NCBI GenBank assembly: GCA_022843485.1
Contig: JALHNM010000006.1
Span: 62,001-126,000 of the forward strand
Length of the DNA: 64,000 nucleotides
Reading direction: 5' to 3'
Source of the DNA: Fimbriimonadaceae bacterium
GTDB lineage: Bacteria > Armatimonadota > Fimbriimonadia > Fimbriimonadales > Fimbriimonadaceae
Made by a program: the position numbers and the translations under genes. Below, piece by piece: positions 45,624 through 54,282 of this stretch. The notes beneath the pieces are model-generated. The model made no database searches. It had not been told where the DNA came from and saw only the letters and a list, made by a program, of their open reading frames with translations. The first letter of the stretch is position 1. Each line of letters starts with the position of its first letter.

Positions 45624-46591
45624 GACTTAAGGCTCCTGCACTCTGGTGCTTAGCCGCACTCTCCGTCGTGGCGGCCCTCTCCTGTAGCCCGCACCCCCGA
45701 TACGACAGCCGCTCCACGACCCTGACGCTGGACTGGCTCCGAAAGGATCCCTCCCCCGCCGCCGCCAACGAGGCCCTGAACCGGGCCGAAGCGCTCGAGG
45801 CACGGGGAGCGAGCACCGAAGCCGCCGCATTGCGCACCGCGCTCGCTTACCGAGCGGCCGACGAGCGCGACTTCCCGCGCGCCCGGGCCCACTTCGAGCG
45901 CGTCACTCTCCAGGCTCCCGCCACCCCCGAGGACGACCGGGCCCTTTGGGACTACGCCGACCGCGCCCGCTACCAAGCCGCCGTCTGCCTGCAGGCCGAG
46001 GGCGACAAGGCGGGGGCCCTCTCCGCCTATCGGGCCTACCTCGCCGAGGCCGTTCCGGGGCGCTACGTCCACGCCGTCGCCCGGCGCCTGTCGAAGCTGG
46101 ACCCGGGGTCGGCCGAGCCCGACGGCCGCCTGGTGCAGCGGGCCCTGGACGCTCGCTCAGAGCACGCGAAGCAGGCGAAGTCCGCCTGCGGGCCGCTGGT
46201 CGTACGAGAGGCGCTGCGACGCCTCCACCGGCCGGCCCCATCGGTCGAGACGGTACGCCAGTGGTGCGGCACCGGCGGCGAAGGGACGACGATGGCAGGG
46301 ATGGCCGCCGCCTTCGCCCGTGCCGGGGTCGCCGCCCAGGGGCACCGACTCAACCGAGCCGACTTCGCGCGCCTCTCCCCTCCCGCCGTGTGGCTTCGAG
46401 GCGACCACTTCGTCCTGATCCTCGGGGTGGACGGCGACCGGGCACGGGTCTACGACCCGAACGCGGGCGGCGAGTCCACCGTTGGCCTTCCCCCCTACTC
46501 GGACGGACGGTTCACCGCCGACGTCCTCGTCTTGCGGGTCGACCGACCCGCCTCCCACGCTTCCCACTCACGCTTAGGAGTCCATCCGTGA
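45620..46591 (+). CDS. C39-peptidase-like lipoprotein with TPR region
   Basis: 323 residues. The lipobox VAALSC places the lipidated Cys at residue 22. Residues 45-160 form helical TPR-like repeats (AALRTALAYRAADERDFPRA). Residues 185-310 look like a C39 papain-fold domain: KSACGPLVV with Cys190, GDHFVLILGVDGDRARVYDP with His263 and Asp279, in the Cys-His-Asp order of bacteriocin-leader peptidases. It overlaps both neighbours (ATGA in front, GTGA behind). A likely job is processing or releasing the Rhs protein encoded next; this is inferred from position. Confidence 0.78.
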   Translation: MRLKAPALWCLAALSVVAALSCSPHPRYDSRSTTLTLDWLRKDPSPAAANEALNRAEALEARGASTEAAALRTALAYRAADERDFPRARAHFERVTLQAPATPEDDRALWDYADRARYQAAVCLQAEGDKAGALSAYRAYLAEAVPGRYVHAVARRLSKLDPGSAEPDGRLVQRALDARSEHAKQAKSACGPLVVREALRRLHRPAPSVETVRQWCGTGGEGTTMAGMAAAFARAGVAAQGHRLNRADFARLSPPAVWLRGDHFVLILGVDGDRARVYDPNAGGESTVGLPPYSDGRFTADVLVLRVDRPASHASHSRLGVHP

Positions 46592-49500
46592 ACGCACACC
46601 TCTCGAACACGTCCCACCGTTGGGTCCGACCCGTGGCCCGGCTGATGGCCTTCCTCTTGGCGAACATGTACGTGCCGTACTACGCCTTTGCGCTTCCGGG
46701 GCAGGTCGAGGCGGCGCCTGTCGCGCCGGACGCCCAGTCACGCCCGCTTACCAGGGCGGAGCTGTCCGAGCTTCGCGGCCAGCGCATCACGGACGCCTAT
46801 GGCAACCCCTACAACTCGGGCCAGGCCAAGTACGACGTCGTCTACAAGGGCGTCAACACGCGTACGGGGGACTTCGGGATGAGCGCGACCGACATCAGCT
46901 TCGAGGGCGGGTTCGGGATCCCCGTCTCGGTCACCCGCTCCTATAGCTCGAACTCGCTCGAGGTCGGCCCCCTCGGCCCGGGCTGGACGTTCGGCCTCGA
47001 CCTCCGGTCGTCGGCGGGGGGCTTGCTCAAGAGCCCGGGCGCTCCGGTGCGCTCGACCCCCGTGCGTATGAAGCGAAGGCCGGTGAACCAAGCCACCGTC
47101 GAGCCGATCGCTGGGCAAGAGCCGGTGGACGCCTTCCTCGCCCAGGACGCGGGCGGGACGGAAGAGACCGTCGAGCGCGACGTGGACGGCATCCTCACGC
47201 CTCCCGGCTGGGACGCCAACGTCTACGAGGGCGCGAACTGGGTCTTCGCGCACGGCCAATGGGATCTGCAGGGCGTGACCGTCATCACCCCCGAAGGCAC
47301 CCGCAACCGGTACGAGACGCGGGGAGAGTACGTGGGTGGGACCCAAGACTGGCGGACGGGCATCGCCCTACCAAACTCGAGGTCCTCCGTGCTCAAGCTC
47401 GTGGAGTCTAAGGACCGCCACGGAAACGTCGTGGAGTACCACTACGACGAACAAGAAGGGCAGTTCGAGACCGCGAACGGGCTGGAGACGAGCCGGCTGC
47501 TCTCGTGGGTCAAGTCGGCCGAGGGCCGGTACTTGAAGCTCTTCTGGGCGCAGAAGGACGCAGGTGACCCGCAGAGCTGGCGGGTCACCAAGATCGACGT
47601 GCTCGGCGCCGACCCCGGCACAAGCCCTCCGCCGATGGCGACGGTCCAGTACGGCTACTCCGCCCAAGCCCCGTACCGGCTCACGTCGGTCACGACCCCG
47701 GGTGGGAAGACCACGACGTACGGTTACGGGCAGGCACTGGTCAGCACCGATGAGGACACGTACGTTCCTGGAGGGGCGCCTACGCTCCTAACGAGTGTCA
47801 CGGATCCACGGGGACTGACGACCACCATCGAGTACGTCGCTTACGGCTCCTGGCTCGAGGTTCCGAACACGCCCTCCCAGTTCGTCCGGGCCGTAGTCGT
47901 TGCGAACCTCGTCGCCCCTGGGGGGCAGAAGACCAGCTTCAGCACGAACGTCGTCGGCTACCCTAACTGGACAGAGCCTGCGGGCTCGCTCTTCTCACCG
48001 AACCAAGGGGCGTGGTTCTTCGACCTCAGCGGCCGAACGTGCCTCGAGTCGACTTCGGGCCTTCCTGCAGACATCTACGCGCAACGGTCCGTTCAGTACC
48101 TCCAAGGGTCGCCCGCAGGTACCGTGAACACGGTGGTGCACGCCTATAATCGAGCCACCGTCGGTCAACCGAACAAGCCGCAGGACACGGTGACCTCCCG
48201 CACCTACGATGCCACCAGCCTTGCCCTGATCAACGAGGTCACGACTGTGAACGAAAAGGCGTTCGTCCTCCGCTCCGAGAGCGCCAAAACGTACAACTTC
48301 CTCGGCGCCCCCCTCTCCGAAGTCACCTTCGAAGGCCCTCTCGGGGCTCCGGTCCGTCGGACTGAGACCGAGTACGCCTACTGGGGCCAGGACAAGTACT
48401 TCCAGCAGCGGGCAGTCCGGACGAGGTTCTTCGGCCCGGGCGCGCTCGGGAACGGGACGCCGTGGCGGTACTCCCACACCGACTACTACACCTCCTCGGA
48501 GACCGGGAACGGGGCAGCGCGAGGGATGACGAAGGAAGTCCGGGACGCCAAGTACGGACAGATCACCGCCGACCCCGGGGCCGAATGGCGCTCGAGCGTC
48601 GCCCTCGGGAGCGGGAGCCTCGAGTCGGCGAGGTTCAAGTACGACTCCCAAGGACGGCCCGTCGAGGTCGAGAAACTCATCGCCAACGGCCCCCCGGCGA
48701 CGTACTCGAAGACCACGACGACCTACCAGGGCCACGGCGCCCCCGCCTTCGGTGCGGCAAGCTCCGTGACCGAAGCCGCCGGTACCGCGATCGCCCGTAC
48801 CACCTCCACCCTCGCCTGGCACTGGTCAGGGAAAGCAACGACCACCGTGGATGCCATGGGGCGAAAGTTCGTCTCCAATTACGATCTTGACGGTCAGGTG
48901 ACTTCTGTCCAGAAGGAAGTCGCACCCGGCAACCTCACCACGCTCCTCAGCTACACCTACGGGACGTTGGGCGTCGAGAACGGGCAGCTTCTCCAGGTCG
49001 ATGACACGGTGGGCGGGGTGCGCCAAACGTTCGGCTACGTCCCGCAGGGCCAACCCGCGGTGCCAGCCACCGGGCAGGTCGCTTGGACGGCCGAGGCCCC
49101 CATAGGCGGGCCCTCGACGACGAACCGCAACTATCGGGTCGATTACGAGTACGACCCCCTGACCGGGGACAAGACGTCGGACACGGTCCGCGTGACGGCG
49201 GACACCGTTCGCCGGTACCGCACGGACTACCGCGACTACACCACGGTCGGCGGTCCGGACGGGCCGGTGCGCGTCTTCCGGACGATGGACTACCGGCTGG
49301 CCGTGGACGGCACGACGGACTTCGTCGAGACGGGCGACCGGTACTGGTACCACTACGCGCCGTCCGGCCGGTTGCTGGACGTCGATTTCGCGGCGCAGCC
49401 CCGAAGCGGCCAGGCCTACCTCCCCGGCTGGGACGACTCCGGTCAGGCCGGCCCGTTCGGTGCGGAGCGGGCGAAGGCCCTGTCGTTCGTCCACGCGGAC

Positions 49501-51003
49501 TACACGTACGACTCGGGCGGGCGGCCGACGCGGATCGAGTACGCGAGGTACAGCACCCAGGACAACGGGCAGACCTACGCCAAGGCAAACCTGCGGGCCT
49601 ACGGCGCGGCCTACACCCTGCCGTGGGGCCTGAAGTCGGCGGTGGACGTGGAGGCCGGGAACGGCCAGGCGTGGGCGCCGACGGCCCGGGGGCAGGCGTT
49701 CGCCTACGAGGCCGAGCGGGACTTCTTGACCGGGGTCACCTACGAGTCGGGGTCGGGTTGGGGGTCTGGGGCCACGTGGTCGTACGGGCCGACGGGGAAC
49801 CGCAGCGACGCGACGTGCGACGCGCTCGACCGGATGACGGCGAGCGCGGGCGGGTTCGTGTACGAGAACGACGCGCTGGGCAACCGGCTGTGGCGGGACC
49901 GCACGAACAACCGCCCGGCGACGGCGCAGAAGATGACCTGGGACGACCTCGGGCGGGCGGCCTCGGTGCAGGGGACGCAGGCGGGGGCACGGTACCGCTA
50001 CCGGGCGGACGGGATGCGGGCGGTGAAGGTGACGGGGCTCACCTTGGGGTACGACGTGACGGAGGAGGGGCAGGTGTCGGGGTACTACGACGCCTTATCG
50101 ACCGACATGCCGACCACTCGGTTCTACTATAATGGTCAGATGCCTGCGGACGAGGACCTCACGTACCGGCCCGCGCCGGGCGCCCCGCTGCGCCTGGAGG
50201 ACACCGCTTACGCCGTAGGGGCGCGGGGGGTCGAGCGGACCTTGGTGCGCGACAAGGCGCTCGTCGGCGGGTCGTGGGCGACGGTCGACGACGGCTACAC
50301 CCTCTACGACACCCACGGCAACGGGGTCGGCAAAGTGCGTCGGTCCGACTTCACCCCGCCCGGCGGCCAGACCGTGCCCGCCTATACGCCCGTAGGCGAA
50401 CGGGACTTCGACCCCTGGGGCGTGCCCTTAGCCGGTAGCCAACCCGGCCCCCAACAAGGATACTGCGCGAACCTAGGCCATAGACAAGACCCCGAGAGCG
50501 GCCTCGTCTACATGCGGGCGAGGTACTACGAACCGGGTACGGGGAGGTTCGTAAGCGAGGATCCGGCTCGCGACGGGGGGAACTGGTTCGTCTACGCAGG
50601 CAACAACCCCAGTAATCTCGCGGATCCTGATGGGAGACGGGCCAGCTTCTCTTGGGTGTCTCTCCTGCTGTCCAACGGTATCGACGGCTTCATCAGGTGG
50701 GTCGAGACATTCACGGCCTACGACGTAAACGACTCCCTCGAGCTAGTAGTCAAGATCAAGCAGGCGTACGACAACCTGCGAGGCCTAAACGAAGCCCGAA
50801 AACTTGCCCTCATGGCTTCTGGAGTCGCCTACGGTTCCGCCGGGGCCGCTGCAACGGGAGGGCAGCTTGGCTTGAGCGCGGCATTCTTGACGGCGGGGGC
50901 CGCATTAAGGGTCGGAAGCATCATGGCGAAGATCGCGATGTTCATGGTGATCTCGAACCTGATCCTTGACGTCTTCCTCTATTCGATAGGGGAGGAACTG
51001 TAG
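46588..51003 (+). CDS. Rhs/YD-repeat polymorphic toxin-type protein
   Basis: 1471 residues from GTG 46588, with AGGAG seven bases upstream and a 4-base overlap with the C39-like gene. An N-terminal hydrophobic segment (about 15-35: LMAFLLANMYVPYYAFALPG) is followed by a DUF6531-like entry domain (GVNTRTGDFGMSATDISF, VTRSYSSNS, GPGWTFG). YD repeats then run to the hallmark core GLVYMRARYYEPGTGRFVSE, DPARDGGNWFVYAGNNP and the DPDGR junction near residue 1350. The last 120 residues are unrelated to the core and hydrophobic (VAYGSAGAAATGGQLGLSAA), so a membrane-acting toxin tip is possible. A candidate immunity gene follows after two bases. Confidence 0.9.
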   Translation: MNAHLSNTSHRWVRPVARLMAFLLANMYVPYYAFALPGQVEAAPVAPDAQSRPLTRAELSELRGQRITDAYGNPYNSGQAKYDVVYKGVNTRTGDFGMSATDISFEGGFGIPVSVTRSYSSNSLEVGPLGPGWTFGLDLRSSAGGLLKSPGAPVRSTPVRMKRRPVNQATVEPIAGQEPVDAFLAQDAGGTEETVERDVDGILTPPGWDANVYEGANWVFAHGQWDLQGVTVITPEGTRNRYETRGEYVGGTQDWRTGIALPNSRSSVLKLVESKDRHGNVVEYHYDEQEGQFETANGLETSRLLSWVKSAEGRYLKLFWAQKDAGDPQSWRVTKIDVLGADPGTSPPPMATVQYGYSAQAPYRLTSVTTPGGKTTTYGYGQALVSTDEDTYVPGGAPTLLTSVTDPRGLTTTIEYVAYGSWLEVPNTPSQFVRAVVVANLVAPGGQKTSFSTNVVGYPNWTEPAGSLFSPNQGAWFFDLSGRTCLESTSGLPADIYAQRSVQYLQGSPAGTVNTVVHAYNRATVGQPNKPQDTVTSRTYDATSLALINEVTTVNEKAFVLRSESAKTYNFLGAPLSEVTFEGPLGAPVRRTETEYAYWGQDKYFQQRAVRTRFFGPGALGNGTPWRYSHTDYYTSSETGNGAARGMTKEVRDAKYGQITADPGAEWRSSVALGSGSLESARFKYDSQGRPVEVEKLIANGPPATYSKTTTTYQGHGAPAFGAASSVTEAAGTAIARTTSTLAWHWSGKATTTVDAMGRKFVSNYDLDGQVTSVQKEVAPGNLTTLLSYTYGTLGVENGQLLQVDDTVGGVRQTFGYVPQGQPAVPATGQVAWTAEAPIGGPSTTNRNYRVDYEYDPLTGDKTSDTVRVTADTVRRYRTDYRDYTTVGGPDGPVRVFRTMDYRLAVDGTTDFVETGDRYWYHYAPSGRLLDVDFAAQPRSGQAYLPGWDDSGQAGPFGAERAKALSFVHADYTYDSGGRPTRIEYARYSTQDNGQTYAKANLRAYGAAYTLPWGLKSAVDVEAGNGQAWAPTARGQAFAYEAERDFLTGVTYESGSGWGSGATWSYGPTGNRSDATCDALDRMTASAGGFVYENDALGNRLWRDRTNNRPATAQKMTWDDLGRAASVQGTQAGARYRYRADGMRAVKVTGLTLGYDVTEEGQVSGYYDALSTDMPTTRFYYNGQMPADEDLTYRPAPGAPLRLEDTAYAVGARGVERTLVRDKALVGGSWATVDDGYTLYDTHGNGVGKVRRSDFTPPGGQTVPAYTPVGERDFDPWGVPLAGSQPGPQQGYCANLGHRQDPESGLVYMRARYYEPGTGRFVSEDPARDGGNWFVYAGNNPSNLADPDGRRASFSWVSLLLSNGIDGFIRWVETFTAYDVNDSLELVVKIKQAYDNLRGLNEARKLALMASGVAYGSAGAAATGGQLGLSAAFLTAGAALRVGSIMAKIAMFMVISNLILDVFLYSIGEEL
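50008..50516 (+). repeat. Rhs core segment duplicated at 52858-53365
   Basis: About 508 bases of the intact rhs core, from the ADGMRAVKV codons to the VYM codons, recur with only scattered mismatches 2850 bases downstream. This is a ready substrate for homologous recombination between the expressed tip and the displaced module. Confidence 0.88.
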
Positions 51004-51005
51004 CC

Positions 51006-51299
51006 GTGCCGGTCTGGCTGGTTCTCCTGGCATGGGTGTTGCCTTCAACCGTTGCGTTCGCCTTGGTTCTGCTCCACGTCGTTGGGGTTCGAACACAAGC
51101 GAGGCCGACGATCACGGTCGCGTTCGTGATGTTCCTCGTCCAGGCTTCGCTCTCGACGATCTTTGCGCTGCAGAGTTACGCGACCACTGGTGCCTTGTAT
51201 CTGATCGCGCTCAGTTGTATGTGGTTCTTCCCGCACATGAGGGCCCTACCTGGCGCGATGAAAGAGATTACGGACAAGTTCAACCGCAAGGACTCCTAG
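51006..51299 (+). CDS. Small membrane protein, candidate Rhs immunity protein
   Basis: 97 residues from GTG 51006, two bases after the rhs stop. Three membrane helices (VWLVLLAWVLPSTVAFALVL, ITVAFVMFLVQASL, ALYLIALSCMWFF) and a polar tail. The position directly after the variable toxin tip is where immunity genes lie in Rhs systems. The next base begins another Rhs core module. Immunity is inferred. Confidence 0.65.
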   Translation: MPVWLVLLAWVLPSTVAFALVLLHVVGVRTQARPTITVAFVMFLVQASLSTIFALQSYATTGALYLIALSCMWFFPHMRALPGAMKEITDKFNRKDS

Positions 51300-51386
51300 C
51301 GGCGGGCCGGGTGGACGGGGCAGTCGTGGCAGTACGGCCCGACCGGGAACCGCACTGACGGGACGTACGACGCGCTCGACCGGGTC

Positions 51387-52511
51387 GTGACCCAGGGGGC
51401 GCGGCGCTTCCGGCACGACGTCCTCGGCAACCGGACCGAGACGGACTGGCAGAACGGCGGCCTGTTCCGGCTCCACACCTGGGACGTGCTCGGCCGGATG
51501 CGCTCGGTGCAGGGGCAGCAGGACGGGTTCGTTTACCGGTACCGCGCGGACGGGATGCGGGTGTCGAAGGTGGGCACGAACCCCATCGGGGTGAACGTGA
51601 CCGAGGAAGGGACGGTGAGCGGGTGGTACGACGTCTTCGACGCCACGAACAAGCCCACGGAGCGGTACTATTACGACGGGCAGATGCCGGTGAGCGAGGA
51701 CTTCCGCATACGTCAGTCGACCAACCCGGTCGTTGACCGGGTCGAGGAGACAATGTACGTGGTCGGGGCGCGGGGGATCGAACGGACGCGAGTGCAGGAG
51801 CAGTTCACGGGCGGGACGCTGACTGAGGTCGACGACGGCTATACCTTGTACGACTGCCACGGCAACAACGTCGCCAAAGTCCGCGTCGACGGCACCCTCG
51901 CCGGCGAACGCGACTTCGACCCCTGGGGCGTGCCGTTAGCCGGTAGCCAAACCTCGACGCCGCAAGGGTATTGTTCGTCCTTAGGCCACAGGGCGGACTC
52001 CGAGAGCGGCCCCGTCTACATGCGGGCGAGGTACTACGAGCCGACTACGGGGCGGTTCATAAGTGTGGATCCTGCGCGGGACGGAGGGAACTGGTACGTC
52101 TACTCCACCAACAGCCCAACAACGAAGTCGGATTTCTCGGGGAAGATAGATGCGCCCGCCTGGATCGGCTTGCTCGCAGGCTTCTTCGTTAGCATGAGTC
52201 GTGCACTTGAGGACGGGCAGCTATCCTTCACGGAGATCCGATGGGCAGTAGCAGAGTCGGTAGCAGGGACGGTCCTGGCCAGTGCGATGCATGCGGTTTG
52301 GCAGAAAGCGGGCAACAAGCTGAGTTTTTCCGCTGTCTTCAAGACTGGACTGACAGGCGTCGCTGGCGCTGCCGCCTTCTACTTAGGAATGCGCGCTGGC
52401 GAAGTCCTCTGGGAGTTGGCGGCCATGGAACTCGAGGGGTTCCGTGAGAACGTCGATCTTAGCCCGTTTAGGCAGTGCTGGCCAGGAACGGAAGGGTGCG
52501 GAAGACTCTAA
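51387..52511 (+). CDS. Displaced Rhs core plus second C-terminal module
   Basis: Rhs homology begins at 51300, right after the preceding stop (AGWTGQSWQYGPTGNRTDG), with no start codon of its own; GTG 51387 is the first possible start. The core is diverged from the intact rhs (GPVYMRARYYEPTTGRFISV, DPARDGGNWYVYSTN) and ends near residue 250. It is followed by a different tip of about 125 residues with hydrophobic helices (GLTGVAGAAAFYLGMRAGEV). This is the classic form of an orphan Rhs C-terminus kept as a silent alternative. Confidence 0.78.
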   Translation: MTQGARRFRHDVLGNRTETDWQNGGLFRLHTWDVLGRMRSVQGQQDGFVYRYRADGMRVSKVGTNPIGVNVTEEGTVSGWYDVFDATNKPTERYYYDGQMPVSEDFRIRQSTNPVVDRVEETMYVVGARGIERTRVQEQFTGGTLTEVDDGYTLYDCHGNNVAKVRVDGTLAGERDFDPWGVPLAGSQTSTPQGYCSSLGHRADSESGPVYMRARYYEPTTGRFISVDPARDGGNWYVYSTNSPTTKSDFSGKIDAPAWIGLLAGFFVSMSRALEDGQLSFTEIRWAVAESVAGTVLASAMHAVWQKAGNKLSFSAVFKTGLTGVAGAAAFYLGMRAGEVLWELAAMELEGFRENVDLSPFRQCWPGTEGCGRL

Positions 52512-52522
52512 CGGGTGCTGAA

Positions 52523-52714
52523 ATGGCTAAGCAATCCCTGAACTTCACTGCCGGACTCGTATTCGCTGGGCTCGTTGTCCTCGCCATCGCGCTTGTTCGG
52601 CTACTTCCTCAGGTACAGCCATTACAGTCCATAGCAACCGTTTTCATGGCGGCGACCATCGGCCTCGTCGTCTATCTGGTGGCGAAAAATGAGCGATCAA
52701 GACAACGGCCCTAG
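52523..52714 (+). CDS. Small membrane protein, candidate immunity for second module
   Basis: 63 residues from ATG 52523, 11 bases after the second Rhs module. Two membrane helices (FTAGLVFAGLVVLAIALVRL and SIATVFMAATIGLVVYLV) and a basic tail. No family recognised. Paired with its module by position only. Confidence 0.55.
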   Translation: MAKQSLNFTAGLVFAGLVVLAIALVRLLPQVQPLQSIATVFMAATIGLVVYLVAKNERSRQRP

Positions 52715-52857
52715 CCCCATCACCAAACTTGGTCGGCGCGATAGATGAGCCAGTAGCCGCCAAAGACTCATGATCGGTGACCGTTTCCGCACACATCTCC
52801 GGCGCTCATTTCTCGGTCGATTGCTCCGCGCCAAGACTGGACTGGCCCGAGCGTCGT

Positions 52858-53486
52858 ACGGGATGCGGGCGGTGAAGGTGACGGGGCTCACCTTGGGGTA
52901 CGACGTGACGGAGGAGGGGCAGGTGTCGGGGTACTACGACGCCTTATCGACCGACATGCCGACCACGCGGTTCTACTATAATGGTCAGATGCCCGCGGAC
53001 GAGGACCTCACCTACCGCCCCGCGCCGGGCGCCCCGCTGCGCCTGGAGGACACCGCTTACGCCATAGGGGCGCGGGGGGTCGAGCGGACCTTGGTGCGCG
53101 ACAAGGCGCTCGTCGGCGGGTCGTGGGCGACGGTCGACGACGGCTACACCCTCTACGACACCCACGGCAACGGGGTCGGCAAAGTGCGTCGGTTCGACTT
53201 CACGCCCCCCGGCGGCCAGACCGTGCCCGCCTACACGCCCGTAGGCGAACGGGACTTCGACCCCTGGGGCGTGCCCCTAGCCGGTAGCCAACCCGGCCCG
53301 CAACAAGGATACTGCGCAAACCTAGGCCATAGACAAGACCCCGAGAGCGGCCTCGTCTACATGCGACGGGTGGCCTGGTTATGGCCCCGCCTTTGTCCGG
53401 CTGACTCGGCTGCACCCAGGGCCATAGCCAGGTGCCCGGGCACAGGCGACCTCGACGGTTCGAGGGCCCCCTTGGAACTTGGCTGA
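52858..53486 (+). pseudogene. Third displaced Rhs core module, truncated
   Basis: 52858-53365 is a near-copy of 50008-50516. It keeps DPWGVPLAGSQPGPQQG and ends at GLVYMR, where the usual RARYYEPGTGRF is replaced by unrelated sequence running to a stop at 53486. The 5' junction is equally abrupt and no credible start codon serves it. It looks like a recombination by-product or silent core fragment that has lost its own tip. Confidence 0.8.
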
Positions 53487-53613
53487 GCGGGCACGACCCA
53501 TCCCGCGCAACCCGGCCACCCTCCGGACGGATCGATAGCCAGAGTGGCGGAGGGCTCCATCCGCAACACTCTTGTGTTATAATCTTGGCCGGGGTTGGAG
53601 AGTTCGATAGCAG

Positions 53614-53757
53614 ATGCCAGTTCGGAAGCCAGACGGAAAGCTCTCGTTCCTAGGGGAGATCATCGATGCGCTCATCGGCGAAGGGATTGGGTGCCTCGTC
53701 ATGCTCTTCGTAGGGATCGCCTGTGGGGTGCTCCTTTGGGTTCTTGGTAAACGGTAG
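53614..53757 (+). CDS. Small membrane peptide resembling an Rhs tail
   Basis: 47 residues from ATG 53614. The start (MPVRKPDGKLSFLGEIID) recalls the PDGK junction that ends Rhs cores, and one membrane helix follows (GCLVMLFVGIACGVLLWVLG). It could be a stub of a former toxin tip or a small immunity-type protein. Short, so only tentative. Confidence 0.4.
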   Translation: MPVRKPDGKLSFLGEIIDALIGEGIGCLVMLFVGIACGVLLWVLGKR

Positions 53758-53860
53758 TCAGATCGTCTCGATCTTCAGTCGTCAGGTCGGACGTGACCTC
53801 TCACCAAGACCTCAGTGATGCGAACGAAAAACGGGGCGACGTGAAGGAGGACACGGCATA

Positions 53861-54085
53861 GTGAAACGACGCAAGCTTGCGCTGAAGGCCAGAGCGATCT
53901 TGTCCGACTGTTGGGTCGAGATCACAGGGATGGCCATCATCGTCCTGCTCGGGCCCCTCGGATTCTTTTACAGCGACCACTTAGGGTTCTTCGTAATAGG
54001 GATAGGGGGAGGCTGGGGCTTAGGCGGCATCGTCGCTGGTGCGGTAGCGGCTCGTTCCTCCCTCGAGTGGAGGCAGGCCGAGTAG
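53861..54085 (+). CDS. Small membrane protein at the end of the Rhs array
   Basis: 74 residues from GTG 53861, with AAGGAGG 10 bases upstream. Basic N-terminus, then two helices (GMAIIVLLGPLGFFY and GFFVIGIGGGWGLGGIVAGAV). No family recognised. By position the last candidate immunity gene of the array. Confidence 0.55.
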   Translation: MKRRKLALKARAILSDCWVEITGMAIIVLLGPLGFFYSDHLGFFVIGIGGGWGLGGIVAGAVAARSSLEWRQAE

Positions 54086-54282
54086 GGTGCTCGTAGAGCA
54101 GACGACCTCGGTGATCGAGAAAAGTAGCTTCGAATCCCCAACAGCGGCTAGTCCGTACACCCGGTGCCCAGCGAGGCGTTCGCGTCCGACTCCCACCCCA
54201 AGCCACTCGCGCGGGCCGATCCGACGGCCGACCGTGCGGCAAGGCGGCGGCAACGCACGATGTCCCTCGCCTGAACCCCGTG

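Noticed and set aside
52770-52857. A start codon and leader for the third Rhs module
   Set aside because: The sequence before 52858 has no similarity to Rhs proteins or a signal peptide; the frame is fortuitous.
54110-54140. TTCGAATCC-like string suggesting a tRNA end
   Set aside because: No cloverleaf can be drawn and no stem partner for the acceptor was found.
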